Positions 35,801 to 50,300 of a stretch of DNA of 64,000 nt are shown here, piece after piece. Source of the DNA: Paragonimus skrjabini miyazakii (Eukaryota > Platyhelminthes > Trematoda > Plagiorchiida > Troglotrematidae); assembly GCA_014338405.1 (NCBI GenBank), contig JTDE01000901.1, positions 8,530-72,529 on the forward strand, in the 5' to 3' direction. The notes under the pieces are model-generated. The model worked only from the letters and a program-made list of their open reading frames with translations. It ran no database searches and was not told the DNA's origin. Positions within the stretch are counted from its first letter, which is position 1, and each line of letters starts with the position of its first letter. Made by a program: the position numbers and the translations under genes.

Positions 35801-38800
35801 TGTTTTTCTTTAGAAGCGTTAGCTGACGTTATTTGTTGTGTCAGTGTGAAAACGATCACCTCATTAGACGGGCCAAAAACATTCCACAGTAGTTGCCTGA
35901 TTTTCACGGCTGAGTTGTATTTCGTTCCATCAACTTTCAGAGCATACTAGAATGATGACGCTGTGTTTATCCAGTTCCGTCTTCTACTCACTCTTAAGCT
36001 AATACAGCGTTTACAGGTTAACCGTTTTGGTCACAGACTACCTCTACAACCTAATCACATAAATTACCAAGACAAAAATTCGTCTACCGAGGTTTTGGTG
36101 AACAGTTGCATATCTATCATTGACATCTCAGAAGTTGTTCAACCTAATCAGGTCAACGTTCACGTGACAAAATCTATTTGGTGCTCATTTAAAGTCAGAA
36201 GTTTCCAAATAGTCACTGTTAAGGTCAGCGTACACCAGTGGTAGGTTGTGTTTATTTGCAATGCAGGGTTTTCGAAAAAATCTTCCGTTTTCGTAATACT
36301 GTTATATTGTACGTTACGTTCCTTATCTTCCATTACCGATTAATATGATGGGATGCCGATAAAAGGGCTAATACATAGAACATTTTGATTTAGTGCAGTA
36401 AATTCTTATCACTCAATCCCTTGTGATGTGTAGGCGTTACATATCTCTGCCTACTTCGGACTACCGTTCCTATGCAATGTACAGATTGGATGCATGATCT
36501 ATAGTGGATTGTGAACCCAATGCTGCCCCTCTTGAAAGAACAGAAAGCTTTCAGTACTAAGCCGCCTTTCTAATGTAAACCGTGTAAAATACTAGTTAAT
36601 TGTTTTCGAACTATCTACCACTTGGTGTGGTTTCGTCGTGGTAGTGATAGCACTTTGTCAGCCGACGCCGAGATTGCATGTGATATTAACCGTACCATGT
36701 GCAGTTTGAGCTACACTATGATGAATTTTCTTCATGTATATGACACACTCGCTAGAGCCGTAAACCCAATGTCTTTGTTCAACATTTGCAGTAGTCGTTC
36801 ACTTCACTTGGCTTAATCTACCATTTGACACACACTTTTTCACTTTCTGACCGGATTTGTAATGTGCACTAGTTGTTTTATTTAGATTTCTTTGAACTTT
36901 AGGTGCACCTATAACGTGTCTGTGTATTTTCCGTGATTGTCTCGCCGATTTTATTGTTCTTCCCCACATTTTCACCCGAATTGCTCTCTTGCAAATTAAA
37001 CACTACTCACGCATGTTCGCAGCTTCCGCATTCAATTAAGCCTTTCGATTAGTCCCCTTCAAATAACTTTCATTCAAATGGATTCTGCACTTTCAGACAT
37101 GTCTCAATATATTTTTATCTTGAATAGCGCAGAGTGAACATGGGTGTACAACAAGTGTTAGTAACGGTTAGTTAATATCGCCTCAATAAACTTGAACGGT
37201 TTCGCCTGGTTGAAGGTTGTGATCTCACGAAACGATGACAATTCTTTCGCTGTGTCCGGTTTGATCTAAAGGCCCAGTGATAAATTTAGCTGAGCCTGGC
37301 TTGACCGATGAACAGATATTGTCTGGCTGATTTATTGGTTAGTACAGCCATTTTGGCTTGTTTCCCCGGCCGTCTATCTGCCTCTCCTAGTGAATTTCAC
37401 CGAATCTAGTGGACAGACTGATGCAATGACTAGTCGAGAGAACAAGGTGGGACCTGACGATTAGTGACAAGGACATGTTTCCGATGCGAGCAATAAGACA
37501 CAATTGGACGGCGTTGTAGATCTGATGTAAACTTAATTGAAGACTTCATTGGAACACTGTTAGTAGATCGTCGCCATTTTACTGCAACCTATTGAAAACG
37601 TTCTTCTGTGATATAAGTTGGACAACGTTAAGAACGCGCAGTTGGTTGTGATGCCCGATGAACGTTTTCCGAAAGTTATTCGAACACACCGCATATTTTG
37701 GTGATCATACATTTTGCTTATTGGCTTGCTACTGCATACTTCTCATGTTCTGTAGAACGGTGTTCGAAGTGGAGAAGGTCTGTGCTGCATCAGCGAGAAA
37801 CTGAGGGGTTTCAATTACTAACCGACCCACATGGGTTTCCTGTTCACTTACTTTCGTCTGTTAAGCACATGGTTTACCTTATTTGGTAGCTATTCTGTAA
37901 ACTTCAGTTGCTGAAAACATGACAGCATATAAGACGGGATATGTCCTGCAACCATGAAACGAAATCCGCAAGTGGGTTAACTGACACAAAACTGCTTGTG
38001 AAACACTGACTCAGATTGGCCACTATCGTTATAAGTTTGTAAATATCCACCGCCCAGAAACCTTCATTGTGCAGCACTCAAGCGGTTTACTGATAGCGTT
38101 CCCTGATCTGCGTTGATACGAAGTGTTGCTGGGATAATAACTGGATGCTACACGGACAACGTGATCACAGCTAAACCATGCAGCTGGACATTCTGTTTGT
38201 CAGCTCAGCTGATGAACACCATTGTCTTCGCAGCATGACTCTCGATGCAGATCAACTTGCCAGCTTAACCTCTGGAGACACTCTGTAACTTCCGTTTGTT
38301 GAGTGTTTCAGGTATCCAATCCCAGAGGTCCGTGCTTGACACCCGAGTCTCTCGTCATGTTTGGTGCGCGTCTACATGGTAATTCTGTCTGTCTTCTGTG
38401 TATTCAAGTATATCGTCTTGAAAATATCAATCTTCCTATCTTAGATGCTGTACAGAACTAGCTCGTTTTTATCGTAATCAGGAGTCTGTGGTCGGGGCAG
38501 AATAGATGACAACCAAGTTGTGTTTCAAGTCCGTTTACCTAAACGGTTCACCACACTATTACTCCTTTGGTAATACTGTGAAATACTGACGGCTTTTGAC
38601 ATGACTATTGATTCAGGTGGTTAGCGCACATTAAGTCCCTTTGGAGGTGTGGCTGATTGACCGATCTACTCGAAGTAAAAGTCGGCGCGCGCTATTCATC
38701 ATTCTTCTGATATTTTAACATTCTGGGGGAGGGAACTCACGTGTACGTGAAGGCTAGAAATACACCTCAAGGATCGCACAACGCATATGTTTAACTTTCA

Positions 38801-39261
38801 CCGTTCATACAAGAGAATACTTTCCAAACAAGTAAGCAGTGAGTATTCTTGCTGTGTGTGCGCACTATTGGGGATCCATTAGTAGTTACAAACTGACATG
38901 CGAACAGTTGGATGTATATCTTCAAAATTATTGTTCGAAGCAACATTAAACTTATCTAATTTTGAATAGTCGGACTGGTTGTGCCATAAACTGTCAAAAG
39001 TGGAGCAGATATGAATATATAATATCTGTACTTACAGATAAAGGACTTGAATGTTCCTGCACTACTTAAGCTGACTACATACAGTTCAGTTAGCAGTCAG
39101 CCGAAACAAGTGAAGTATTTTATTGGACATCAGTCTCCAAAGTGAAAGATTTAGGTATTCGCGTATTTGAAGTTGGTTTTGTCATTAAATGTTCGATGGT
39201 AACATACAGACGATGGGCGTCGAAAAAAGCTTGATATAAACCGTTGACATAAACTGAACAT
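29898..39261. other. non-coding stretch; PLE-type tail motif near 30.43 kb
   Basis: From 30418 to 30466 there is a block similar to the 3' UTR behind PLE-C (10262-10311), so the plus-strand PLE arm ending near 29897 may extend, with an insertion, to about 30470. The remainder is AT-rich with short ORFs on both strands (for example 30578-30883 -, 101 codons; 35963-36244 +, 93 codons) and no recognisable domain. A somewhat GC-richer patch lies at about 37.7-38.5 kb without a clear coding frame. Confidence 0.45.
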
Positions 39262-39373
39262 CATCCATAATTGATCGCAGCTGTCGCATTAATACAGACT
39301 TTCCAGTCAGCCTCTTCTCAAAAGGAGCACTAAACTCGAGTTTCGCTCTCATTAGAGCTCGTCAGTAGTGCAT
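39262..39373 (-). mobile_element. SINE copy E: only hammerhead and tail
   Basis: Minus-strand copy that begins within two or three bases of the hammerhead's 5' stem and runs through the normal tail (CGACAGCTGCGATCAATT ... GATGATGTTCA). The head module and tRNA-like promoter are absent, so it cannot be transcribed from its own promoter. 5' truncation is typical of reverse-transcribed copies; here the break point coincides with the edge of the ribozyme fold. Confidence 0.88.
39327..39371 (-). ncRNA. minimal type I hammerhead ribozyme, intact core, GTT site (SINE copy E)
   Basis: Minus strand: stem I GCACTA/TAGTGC, CTGACGA, stem II GCTCT-AATG-AGAGC with all five pairs, GAAA, and palindromic stem III ACTCGAGT. 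The cleavage triplet is GTT instead of GTC; U at that place fits the NUH rule but is usually slower than C. All other core bases are intact. Confidence 0.85.
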
Positions 39374-39705
39374 GGAACAAAATGACAAAAAGACTGTTAT
39401 ATCTGGCACCGCCAGTTTCTGTAAAAGCAGTATAGTGTCACTCGGTAAAAAAAACATTCAGTCACAAAGCACTTTTTTGTTATTTTTCTATTTTCCCAAC
39501 ACATCTTAACATACTAGGCGGAAACGTTCAGCAGTGGGCTATGTGATTTAAGAAAACTGTTTACGAAAATATTAATCTGCCTATTGGGATAAACATTTTA
39601 TTGATTATGCTTAACATTTCTGTCTTCTGTAATCCGATCTAAACAAACCATATCCGTATTTTTTTCTGCAACACGTGTGATACTCTGTTCCGTTTACGGA
39701 GCTCC

Positions 39706-39805
39706 NNNNNNNNNNNNNNNNNNNNNNNNNNNNNNNNNNNNNNNNNNNNNNNNNNNNNNNNNNNNNNNNNNNNNNNNNNNNNNNNNNNNNNNNNNNNNNN
39801 NNNNN
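39706..39805. other. scaffold gap, 100 N, flanked by the same 11-mer
   Basis: Exactly 100 N. TACGGAGCTCC ends the left contig (39695-39705) and begins the right contig (39806-39816), so the two contigs may overlap and the gap may not exist. Confidence 0.97.
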
Positions 39806-42800
39806 TACGGAGCTCCGCTGATCTTTGAAGGATCCGGTGGTGTGGATTAACACCAACATAAGTACTTTTGGGAGGGGTCTGGTGAGTGTTTAATGCAAAG
39901 GTCACATAGATTTCGGCCATAAAATAACTCTTTCTTATTGGGCTTTGGAGAGCAATCCGTTTTTTACACCAAGATCATCGTCTTTTTCATTTGATACAAT
40001 TTAATATTAAATCCTCTCATAATAGTCTCCATGGCCAATTTTTCACCGATTCCCGTCAATTTCAAATTATGTGGATTGTTTGAATTGAGTTGTGAGGATT
40101 TAGATTATTTCAAATTAAACAGCACCCACATTTAATCACAATCTTTGCATTGCTCGTTCACTCTTGTCATTCAGCGGATATTTATTCAGTAGAATAATGG
40201 TCTGCTGTTGATCCTTGAATTTAGTTCAGTTTAGCTCAACCTGATTGCTTCAGCATCCAGATTGCTGTTGCTATCAACGTACAGCAAAGCTGGGTTTGCT
40301 GAGTGTTACTGGGCATAGACAGGTTACGATAGTTCCTGATGATTCCGTCGATGGAAACGCAACATAATACAAATTCACTCAGTGCGCTCTCATATTTCTT
40401 GCGCAAATTGTGACTTAATACTGCTAGCTAAAGGGATCAAAACTGGTTGCAAATGGTGATCACAAGATATCGTTCGTGTGAACTACCTGAAGCATACTAA
40501 AAAGGACTAAATAAGGCGGGGAAATGCATTGACTTTGATGTTGGAGGTGGCTGTGTAAGCGGTGACTATTGAAAAGAGAAATGAAATAACTGAGATGATA
40601 TTAAATAGTATTGTAATGCCACATGGAGCATTTTCACTTCATCTAGACTAAATGCAAGCATATCAGAACACACCGCTGGTGAACAATACAACTGTAACAC
40701 CGTTTAAGTAGCTAAATAGAATGACAGTCACGCTGTCTAAACATGTAGGATAGAGCTCGTTTTCTGCAACACCATGTCAACCAACCAGATTTCAAATGGA
40801 ATTTACCCTTGGCCCTATTTCGTACAATTATCTGAAGCGTTATTAGCAAGTAAACTACAAGTATACCATAAGAGTTTAAATTTTACAGAGCCATTGTTAG
40901 AACAACTGATTGTGTTGCGGCGCCTGTATGGAATAATAGAATCAAATGTAGAATAACTTGTGCTACTGTATTAAAGTTTGCATGCAAGAACTGATGTGGA
41001 AATACAACGGAATTGTGAACGAACCTGTTTAGTTTGATTTATCATGAGATTCAATATGATGTAAATTCGTATGAGAATTGTGAACGATACAAATAAAAAA
41101 GATGAGCTAGTCAGGCCATACAACTAAATGTTAACGAGAACTACGGGCCTTCTGGGAATAACAGATTTTTAGTAGCATATGAAAAAGATGTTGAATCAAC
41201 GTTGTTGAGAGAAAAAGTAGTAACATCATCAGAGGGTGAAGGATGTGTCATGTTGGCCAATTTGGATTACCTTAGCTTAAGTCAGCAAGCGATGCTTCAG
41301 TACTCTTGACTAACTGACCTTTTCAGTTAGGTTTGTTAAACCTTTGCTAGTAAACCGGATTTGCCAATCTACCATTGTTCATTAATTCAGACACTTCATC
41401 GTTTAGACAGACCGAGTAAAACCTATTGATGAGTTAAGGTGAGCATCTTGTCACGCGGGTAACACAGTTGTTTTGACGTGAACAAGTAAAGTGTGCACGC
41501 GAACAATTTGAGGATAGCATTACTTTGTCTGTTAGACGTTTGCAGACTGCTCTAGTTGACCTGAATAGTCGGGTAACATTTATTGAAGGGCCTTCTTCGG
41601 CGGTTTTGGTCCGCTTATCTAATTCTGCACTAGCAAAACAACATAAAATCCGCTTGCTATGGCAAACCTGTCATCTTTGAGGGTTTCGGAATGAAATTAA
41701 TGCACCTTACAGTTTTAAACAGATAGGAACTATTGTTTGAGTGATTTTTCGTCTATTGCCTGACGTTAATTTGCCTGACTAAATAAAACCAAACTTACAA
41801 TTTTTATGTTACTAATGCTTGTCACGGAAGTGGTCAGTTTAATTCATTTGGGCTATTTAGTCCAAATACTGATTGTTGGAAACATCATATTCACTTAATT
41901 GCCCCGAGTAATTTTAAATGAACGTGACACTAATTTTTGACACAGAGCGGAAGTTACCAATTAGAAAACTATAGAGGCGGAAATAATGGGAAACTCGTTA
42001 CCCCCAGGACAGCGATAAACGTAACCGGTTGTACATTTTCTGCTTGGTCAGCTGATCTTCTGTTGTAAGTTGCAGGTTTGAAACTATTTCAAATGAGAAC
42101 AGGGAAAATCTATAAAGATGACATCATGTAGCGTCTGCGTGGTAACTCACTTGACTTGTCTTTTATGGAACTGAGTATTCCTGACATCTTCCTTAAGGAA
42201 TAACGGAAACGTGTATTCCAACAGGATGATAATTTATTCATTCGTTAAAGCCAACTACTTAAATATAACAACCTGGGTAAAAGCTAGCATAAATACATAC
42301 TAAACTAGGATGCAGTGTTGCTAGTTATTAGGATAAAACTCTGATCGAGTCAAACTGTTGGTACACACACCGTTCTGGACGTTGCTACTGGAATAATCTC
42401 AATGAGGTTGAAGTCGAACATTTTTCTGATGCCGACCTTTGGCTTGCCTTACAAGGCCATCATATGTTTAGATTTTTGCACAATACATCGTACAAAGTTT
42501 ACCGAAATCTGTTCGTAGTATACGTAACGTGTATCACCGATGTTTCGGTGCAACAGAGCTTCGACTGGTAACTATAACAGTTCTAGTTCGAACTTTGCTC
42601 AGGTTACATCGAATGTGGAACAATGCATCGACTAAATTTAGCACGCTGTGAAGAAAACATTTACACAAGCGTTATTGCGCCGTTTGATTGAAGGAAGCAA
42701 CCTCGCTCATTAGCGAGGAGAATCATTAGTCCACGTGCTCCCCGTCATGTAATGTTACCGGCAAGCATTTGTTGAACATACTAGTATGATGCTTCATTCT

Positions 42801-44098
42801 AAGCTATGCGTATGTGCCGAGATGGTCAATGCAATAAACATCTTGCTTAACTGCACGAATCAAAAGGTACGGACTCTGTAACTGTTAGCAAACATAACTT
42901 AGACACCGGTCATCATGTTAAACTAAGTCAGGCTTAGGTAAAATTATCCGTTTCCAATATTTGTGAAGCCTCTGATGATTTTCCACATTGCCCCTAATTC
43001 ATTGTACGAAAGATACCTATTGTGTCATTGAAAGTTATAATTTGCGCTTATGACTTAAATGGTTGTTGTTCGGTTGTGCAAAGTCTGTAATGCTTATTTT
43101 ACCAGCTGTATGAATGAATCGATCTGTTTCAAAGAATAGTTGCAATCAATACAGAATACATCTTTTTTTGAATCAAACAAGTACAGGGACATTCGCAAAA
43201 TCTTAGTTTCACGGTGAATATGATTGAATATCACACGATTGCGTTTGAGGCCGATGTAGCTACAAACAATACACAATAATAACTGGATGTTTACCATGTG
43301 ATCAGACCAATAGAGTGTAATCAGGGTAACGTATCAAAGGGTATTATATGGATTAACAATAAACCATAAGCATATCTCTACTGAATGTGTAATTCAGTTT
43401 TTATTTTTTAGTTGTCGCATCTGTTTATAAACATGCAAGTTTCAACCGCAAATCAGTATACATGACCAGAAAAAAAGGAAAGTATGTCTATGTTCTTAAT
43501 ATGGAGTATTCATCTTAGCACCACCTACTGAAGAGTATGCGCAACGGTATGTTTTGTTTATTCCGCCTGCGGTGTTTACTGCAACCCCTACCATTTATTA
43601 TTCCACTTCGATCGAACACAGTTTTCTGAAAGCTATCTCGTGAAATTGTAGACTTTAAAGCCTATTCACTGAAAGTCTTGGCAACAGATCAGTGTTTTGC
43701 AATCATTTACAAAAATATTCAGTTCACAAGCACATGAACTTCCTTATCTCGATACATCTGCCTAAACATATTCTATGGTTATAACTGTTTTATTACATAT
43801 GTGGTCACCTGTTTGCATCAGCTTAACTAGTCCTTCCCGTCTGTCAGATTTGGCTCACGCCTAACCATCAAACAGTATTCAAGTTTGTCACTTGTTCAAA
43901 CCAGTGACGTATTACAAAGTGCTCTGGTTTCATGTCGTTAGCCTGCATTCATAGACATATCAGTAACAGTAAGCGTTCATTGATCAAATTACACTAACCA
44001 TGAAATGGACTGCGTTGTGTTGGTCGTGCAAATGGTGGGTTTTTATTATTTAATGCTGAGAACGGAAAACTATTTACGTTGTCAGTTACCTTTTGCAG

Positions 44099-44336
44099 AC
44101 TCAGGAAGATCAGCCAAAGTTTGTGTTACGCACAATCAAATGTGACGGGGTCTTTCATGGTGCAAATCGGTTGTGCGTAAATTTGTGGTTAAATGTCACA
44201 GTTGCCGACAAGGATACTACACAAAGTAATGAGGTTAACTTTCAATCTTTCCCAGAATGTACGTTACTGCTGAACCCCGTCAAACGTGGAACCCAACCAC
44301 AGTGCGCTTTTAGACGTGGGTTGAAGAAAACGTCGA
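44099..44336 (+). CDS. possible exon, unknown protein (weak)
   Basis: An open frame of about 79 codons (TQEDQPKFVLRTIKCDGVFH ... RGLKKTSM) starts directly after a good acceptor (TTACCTTTTGCAG, ending 44098) and ends at GAT|GTAAAG, a possible donor, or at the TAA just inside it. The composition looks protein-like (charged N-terminus, four Cys) but no domain is recognised and no flanking exon was found. Open frames of this length are expected by chance here, so only the splice-like edges support it. Confidence 0.2.
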
Positions 44337-47300
44337 TGTAAAGATCGTAATGGTAGTTGACTCTCAGTGATATTCGAGTTTTTTCAATCAAACTCTACTA
44401 TTATGAGTGTTCCGCAGCACTTTTATTTTCACGCATTCGTCCCTGAGGTATAAGGTATATCTCGGATGAGAGTGATGCCGACTCCTAAAGAAAAAACTTG
44501 TTAAATACACACTCCACTGGTCGTTAATTGCTTCCCTCGTGTAGTAGCGGGTTACAACCACATCATACCTCACACTAGAGGACACATGTTTGAAATAATC
44601 ATCGTCCTCTTTCGCTCGGTTGCACATGTTTATTTTAATAATGCTGAATACCAATATCGCTCATTGTTCCCCTTAAAGACCTGCTGTTGTGAACAAGTTG
44701 GAGCGGAGACAATTGAGTTGCCATTCGTTTTAGATAACTGCAATTTCCTTTACAATAAGTGAAACAGCCCTGAACTGTTTTTGTGATTAAATGTGATTAT
44801 GAAAAATTTACAAAAAGTAGTTCAATTAATTAGGGACATTTTTGGCTCGCTTCTGGTTATTAAACAAGATTAACTAAGTTAAACTTGTGACGGTTGGTCA
44901 ATAAACCGTAAACGGAACGAAAAATATGGGTCAACATGCACCAGTGGATTAAGAGCAACTGAACTCAAGTGTGTTTTTATATCACGCCCGTTTTTAAAAT
45001 TGTTTAGCCTTGACAGATCACCAACTCCGTCGTTTTTGAGGTCAGGGTGAACACAATATCTGGATCATTTGCTTTTGATTCCGTACTATCGTAAATCAAT
45101 CAACTTGGTCTCAACAGACTTAATGGGTCGAAGTGCCCACAGTTTGACTTCCTCATATCATCATACCTAACCAGAACTCTAGGTTGCATAAGGCATATCT
45201 TCAAATAGTCAGTCCAACCCGGTGACCAGAAATGGTCATGTCTCACTGAGTCCAAATTTACCTGTATAGTTTAATGTTCAGCCCACATAACACATTTGAT
45301 AGGAAAATACATCAAGATGAATACGAGTGAATGAAGTCAACGTATAAATTCACATTATAAAAATGTAGTTCACTATGTCAGTAAAACATTGATGAAGTGA
45401 ACGTCATGTTGTCACTCAATATAATGGACGTTTGGATTGACAGTCAAAATCTTTGCACGTAGATACTCAGTAGGTGATGGATAAATGCAAAGAGCCAGTC
45501 ATGCATAAGAAAACTTACAACACGTTGGACCAGAGAAATTTTGCCCTGGGGTATAAACGAACATGCAGATAACAGCAAAATGTGTTGAATATATTAAATA
45601 TACATTGAATAAATTACACTGAAACCTATTCTACTATTTGGGCAGATGGATTTGTAGCGCGGATGCTGTTAGAGTGGCATAGAATAATTTTATATACATG
45701 ATTTATCGCGGAATGGTCCATAACAAATGACCAGCCGTTGATACGACAATCTCACTGGAATAGTCTAAAAATTTCAGCCACCAAAAGAACGTGGATGTGA
45801 CAAAACAATTTCAAGATACTATGAAGCGGTAACGTGATTGCGGACGCCATATGCAATCCTAGCCTGAAAACTATTACCTCACAAGGTAGGCAGTTGGGAA
45901 AGATCGAGCACAACTTTACTCTAATGGGATGGTTTGGATGATCAGGCTTTCAAAGGCCTGTGTTTGGTTTCCTGAATGTACGTCCAGTTCACCCGGTGAA
46001 CCAGCTATATGCGGCCATCTTCGTGGTACACATACAAGTCAAAGGAGCGGTGTCTGCAAGTCAAACTGTTTATGGTAAGTTGTAGTCTAAATATGTTACT
46101 TCCTGGTTAGGGAGGTCACTGGAAGCAACCAATGGGTTGTGGTTACTCTAACATCCGTTACATTGCATCCGCTCTTAATGAAAAATTACTCTTTATCAAG
46201 CAGCCGGCTTGGCTAGTAAACGGACAGTGGCAACATACATTTTTGTTCTGCATTGTGTTTTCTAACTAAAAGCAGCGATCAGCATGGGAAGCTGGAAAAA
46301 AGATTTGATACTCCCAGGGTTGTTGAATCAAGTCTGTCTTGTCAGAAGTTTGCCGAGGGTCAAATATAACACGGCTTAATGTGTAGTTGTAAGACCTATA
46401 TGTCGAATTCTTTTTTGGGTGTACAGTGAACGGTTTAATGATGTTAGTCATCAGTAACTTGCTTCTGCGTAGATGGGTCGCCGGTGCATTACAGTTCATT
46501 CGTCACTGCACTTATTTCTCATCTAACAGCGAACCACGGCGTCTGAATATTTTTTTATGACGATCGTGCGTTGTCTTCGGTGGAATTTACTCTGCAATAG
46601 CAAAATTTCTCCAAACGCCCACATACTGTCAAAGATGTCTATTCTTTTGAAAAAATAGTGTGCAAATAACTTTCCCAGCGTACCACTCAAGCGTGAGCTT
46701 TCATTTTCTGTAAACAAGCCGCACTGTTGTCTGGCGATTAGTTTATCCAACTACCAGCTTATGGTTTGTGATGGGATTTGCCATCTACACCTGAGAAAAG
46801 TATTGCTTTGAGCCCTTCGTCACTTTTTTCTTCTGCTATTCTGGCCTTCACAAATTATTTATTGTCCTAAATTTACTTATTAGTGTACAAAAATTGGTTT
46901 ATTTAGTTAGACTGAATAGAAGAGATGTCAGTAGTGAAAGTGTGATATAATCCAAAAAATATCGAGAAACTCAAATAACCTATTGTAGCCGATGAAAGCA
47001 CGAAGTGTGTAACCGAAATAGCATGCCTCTGTTACAATACCACTAGTTGGTTCATCAAATCCTGTTTTATTTTCCAATTACTTCCGGTTTCACAGCAATT
47101 AGCAACATTCTGTCTTCAAATCTTCACTAATCAAACTGTGTGAAATCAAACGATTTGAATGCTTACAGCTACTGTCAGGATATAAATGAATTTTCGTCAT
47201 TTGTTTGTTTTTACCAACGTAAACTAAACCTCACACATCATGTAAGGACAATTTCCCCCGTTATTTGAATATAGTTGTCAAGAATGAGAACATTATCCAG

Positions 47301-50300
47301 GGCAGAACTTGTTTGAATGAACCAGTTCTCTTAGAAAATTATTTGTAGTGAAAATGATCATGCCGTTTCAATAGTGATCAAACTTCAGTTCATAACTCCT
47401 TTCGCTTTGAGTAGGAACCAAACGTCATTTCCATAGTTTGTGCAACACAAGTTGCCCCTTAAAGGGAGCGTATACTGGCGAGTTGAGTATTATAGAATAA
47501 AGCTGAAACTTAAGCATAAAAAACGGTTCTGGTAAGCAACCCGAGGAACAAATTGATTTCCTCACAATTGGCGTGTAGTACGAATGCAGACTAGTACACA
47601 CGGAAGGCATCATTCACTGTTCAGTTTGTCGTTCAAAGCACTTGTCTGGCAGGTGCAACTTAGTTCAGCAGAGCATCCTGATAACTAAGCAGCTACTTGA
47701 TTTCTGTTGAGTTCATACTGTCAGCAATGAACGGTACCAGAAAGCGACCACAAATGGGAAACAGCTGACCTGACGAGGAAGTCTGTGAGATCATGCCATT
47801 TGCGCACTAGTTAAAATATACACCGTTGACTGCGTTACTTAGGTGATGACAATTCAAATTATCGAGGGAACAAAAAACGATTGAAATAAAGGCGAGATGA
47901 TGGCAAATTGAGTAACTTCTTTTCGGTGTGAAAATTGCAAGTGTACCGGCAAATTGAGAATTCTAGAAGTCGACGGGGACAAAGAATGCAATAAGAACGT
48001 TAAGTTTATTAGTTTCTGTCATTTAGAAAATGCAAGGAAACAAGACAATCTTTTTAGAATCCGTTGCAACTGTAGAAGATACAAAACTGGAGATGATTCG
48101 TGAGAAACTTCATTGGATAACCACAATATTATCTGCATAAAGTTTGTGCCTCAAAAGCCCGTCTTTAATGAGAGATTCCCAGTCTGAGTTAATCCTTATT
48201 ACAAATATGTGCTGAGTGATTGCAAACCGTGAAGTGATCTGACTCGCTTGTTTAATTTGGCTAAATTCCGAAATGACTTTGTGTACATATATATACATAT
48301 ATTATAACGTGCACCCAACCGATGGACTTCGAAGGAAAGAGGAACCCTTAAGGATAATATTTACTTAAAGTGAGTTCCTTTCCATCTTGGATGCTTAGGA
48401 CATGTGTTGAATTTGTTTGCCTTCATGTATGGGTTTTTTTAGGGACATGTTTCTGTAACCGTTCGTGAAATGAACTAACGGTGTTTTTCTGCAATCGAAC
48501 AAATCATGTTCACCCTCAAATTAATAATGAAAAATTATAACTGTCCGCTTATCAGTTGAAAAATTACCGCCAGGCAGCCCTCCAGACGTTATCGTTTCTC
48601 TAAACCAAAACTCAAAAATAAACGAATTTCAGAAAATGCTGAAACCTACCACTGAGACATTAGTCAAAACCTCTCCAAAACTGTGCTGATCACAATTTCT
48701 TTTGTGAATTTCAGTCGTGTATAGCTGAACAACTGATGTAGAAGATTAATTTGTACATGAGCATAAGTTCACTTAATTCGAAATCACAATTTGGAACATG
48801 CATGCTTATTAGAACAGTGGATATGCGAGATCGTGTTATCCTAAGAATTATCCAACCCATCAACATTACATTAATTGATTCGAACAGAGAGGAAGTATGG
48901 GGTTTGTTAAACATTCATGTAACAAATTTCATTTGAATTTAACGACGTAATACATTTTCAGCATCAGCTGGTTTAACTAATCAGAAGTAGGTAACGACAA
49001 GAAAATTGTTGATGAAAATATATGTGATTCCGTAGGGTTGACGAGTTGATGTTTACCATTGTTCCAGGCCGAAGCCAAACAGGGCAATGTTCGCACGGTT
49101 TTTCAGATGATCATCAAATAGTTCATCCTGTGTATGCTGGACCAAATGACCATTCAAATTAACAGATAGAGAAAATGACAACAGTATTTACCAAGATATC
49201 CTTTGAATTCAATTGTACCATTCGTTCTGATTGAAATATAACAACAAAACTTGCAGCAGGATTGGCCGCGTTGATGACATTAGTCAATTGGCTTTACGTT
49301 AACTAAGTCTGTTCGTTAAATGTGTCTACCATGGATCCCGTTCGTCTCACATGCGTACCGCTACTGTTGAACACCTTTGGAGAAATATTAGTACCTAAAG
49401 TCTATCGTTTGTTTTTTACCCCGCTTCTATCGTGTTCTCCACATATATTTTGCTATTCGCATGAAAAATATCTTTGCGCTATTTTTGAGCCTGATAGATA
49501 CGGTCTCTGAAATTATGGGTAATCAGCGTTCATGGTGTTTTCACTAAGCATTCTTCGTTGTGTTGTTCAACCTAATATGCCTGTTTGGGGAATCAAGAAG
49601 CAACATTTACTCATAGGTTTCCTCCTCAGGGGTGAACGTACTATTGTACCAAACCTTGCTTGACGTTGGTAGCGGCCTCTGATCGTCTTCCAAGCATTAG
49701 TCCACGCAGTCACTATTGTCTACACGTTTGCGATAAGGGTTCCTCTATTTTATTACTCCGGTTAGCTTGTTATTTTGAAGCACATTCACCAACAACCCAT
49801 CAGTTGTCAATCTAATGGTTTAGGTTTATCGGAAGCTGTCGGTTTAATGAACCGGTGGTTATTTTCAAGTTATATTGCAGGCGAGAATGGTCGCGGATGA
49901 AATACCTGTCACCTCATGCAAAGCCAAGGAAACTTCCCACTTTTCTTTGCTCTCAGCATCAACTCATCAACCGCGTATATCACTGAAACACGTGCACATG
50001 GTGTTGGTTTTTAAATTTTCCAAATTGATCAAAAAATATTCCTTTTTACGTAAATGTATGCTTCAACATTTAGTTTTTAATCGAAAGTATTATTAAAAAA
50101 TGCTACCAAACGTGTAGCGAACAGAACATGTTTCTTTGCACCTCATTGAGGAATTCATGGCCATTCACATGGTTTTCTTAACTATAATTTTGATGATCTG
50201 TCAGCAAGAGTATTCGACGGAACCAAATCTCATAAATGATTGAATACTGAATCGTACTTCTAAATGACTTGTCAGCACTTGCGAACTCCAAACTTTGCTA

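Noticed and set aside
47765..47795. CTGACGAGG as a hammerhead core
   Set aside because: No GAAA and no complementary flanks; chance match.
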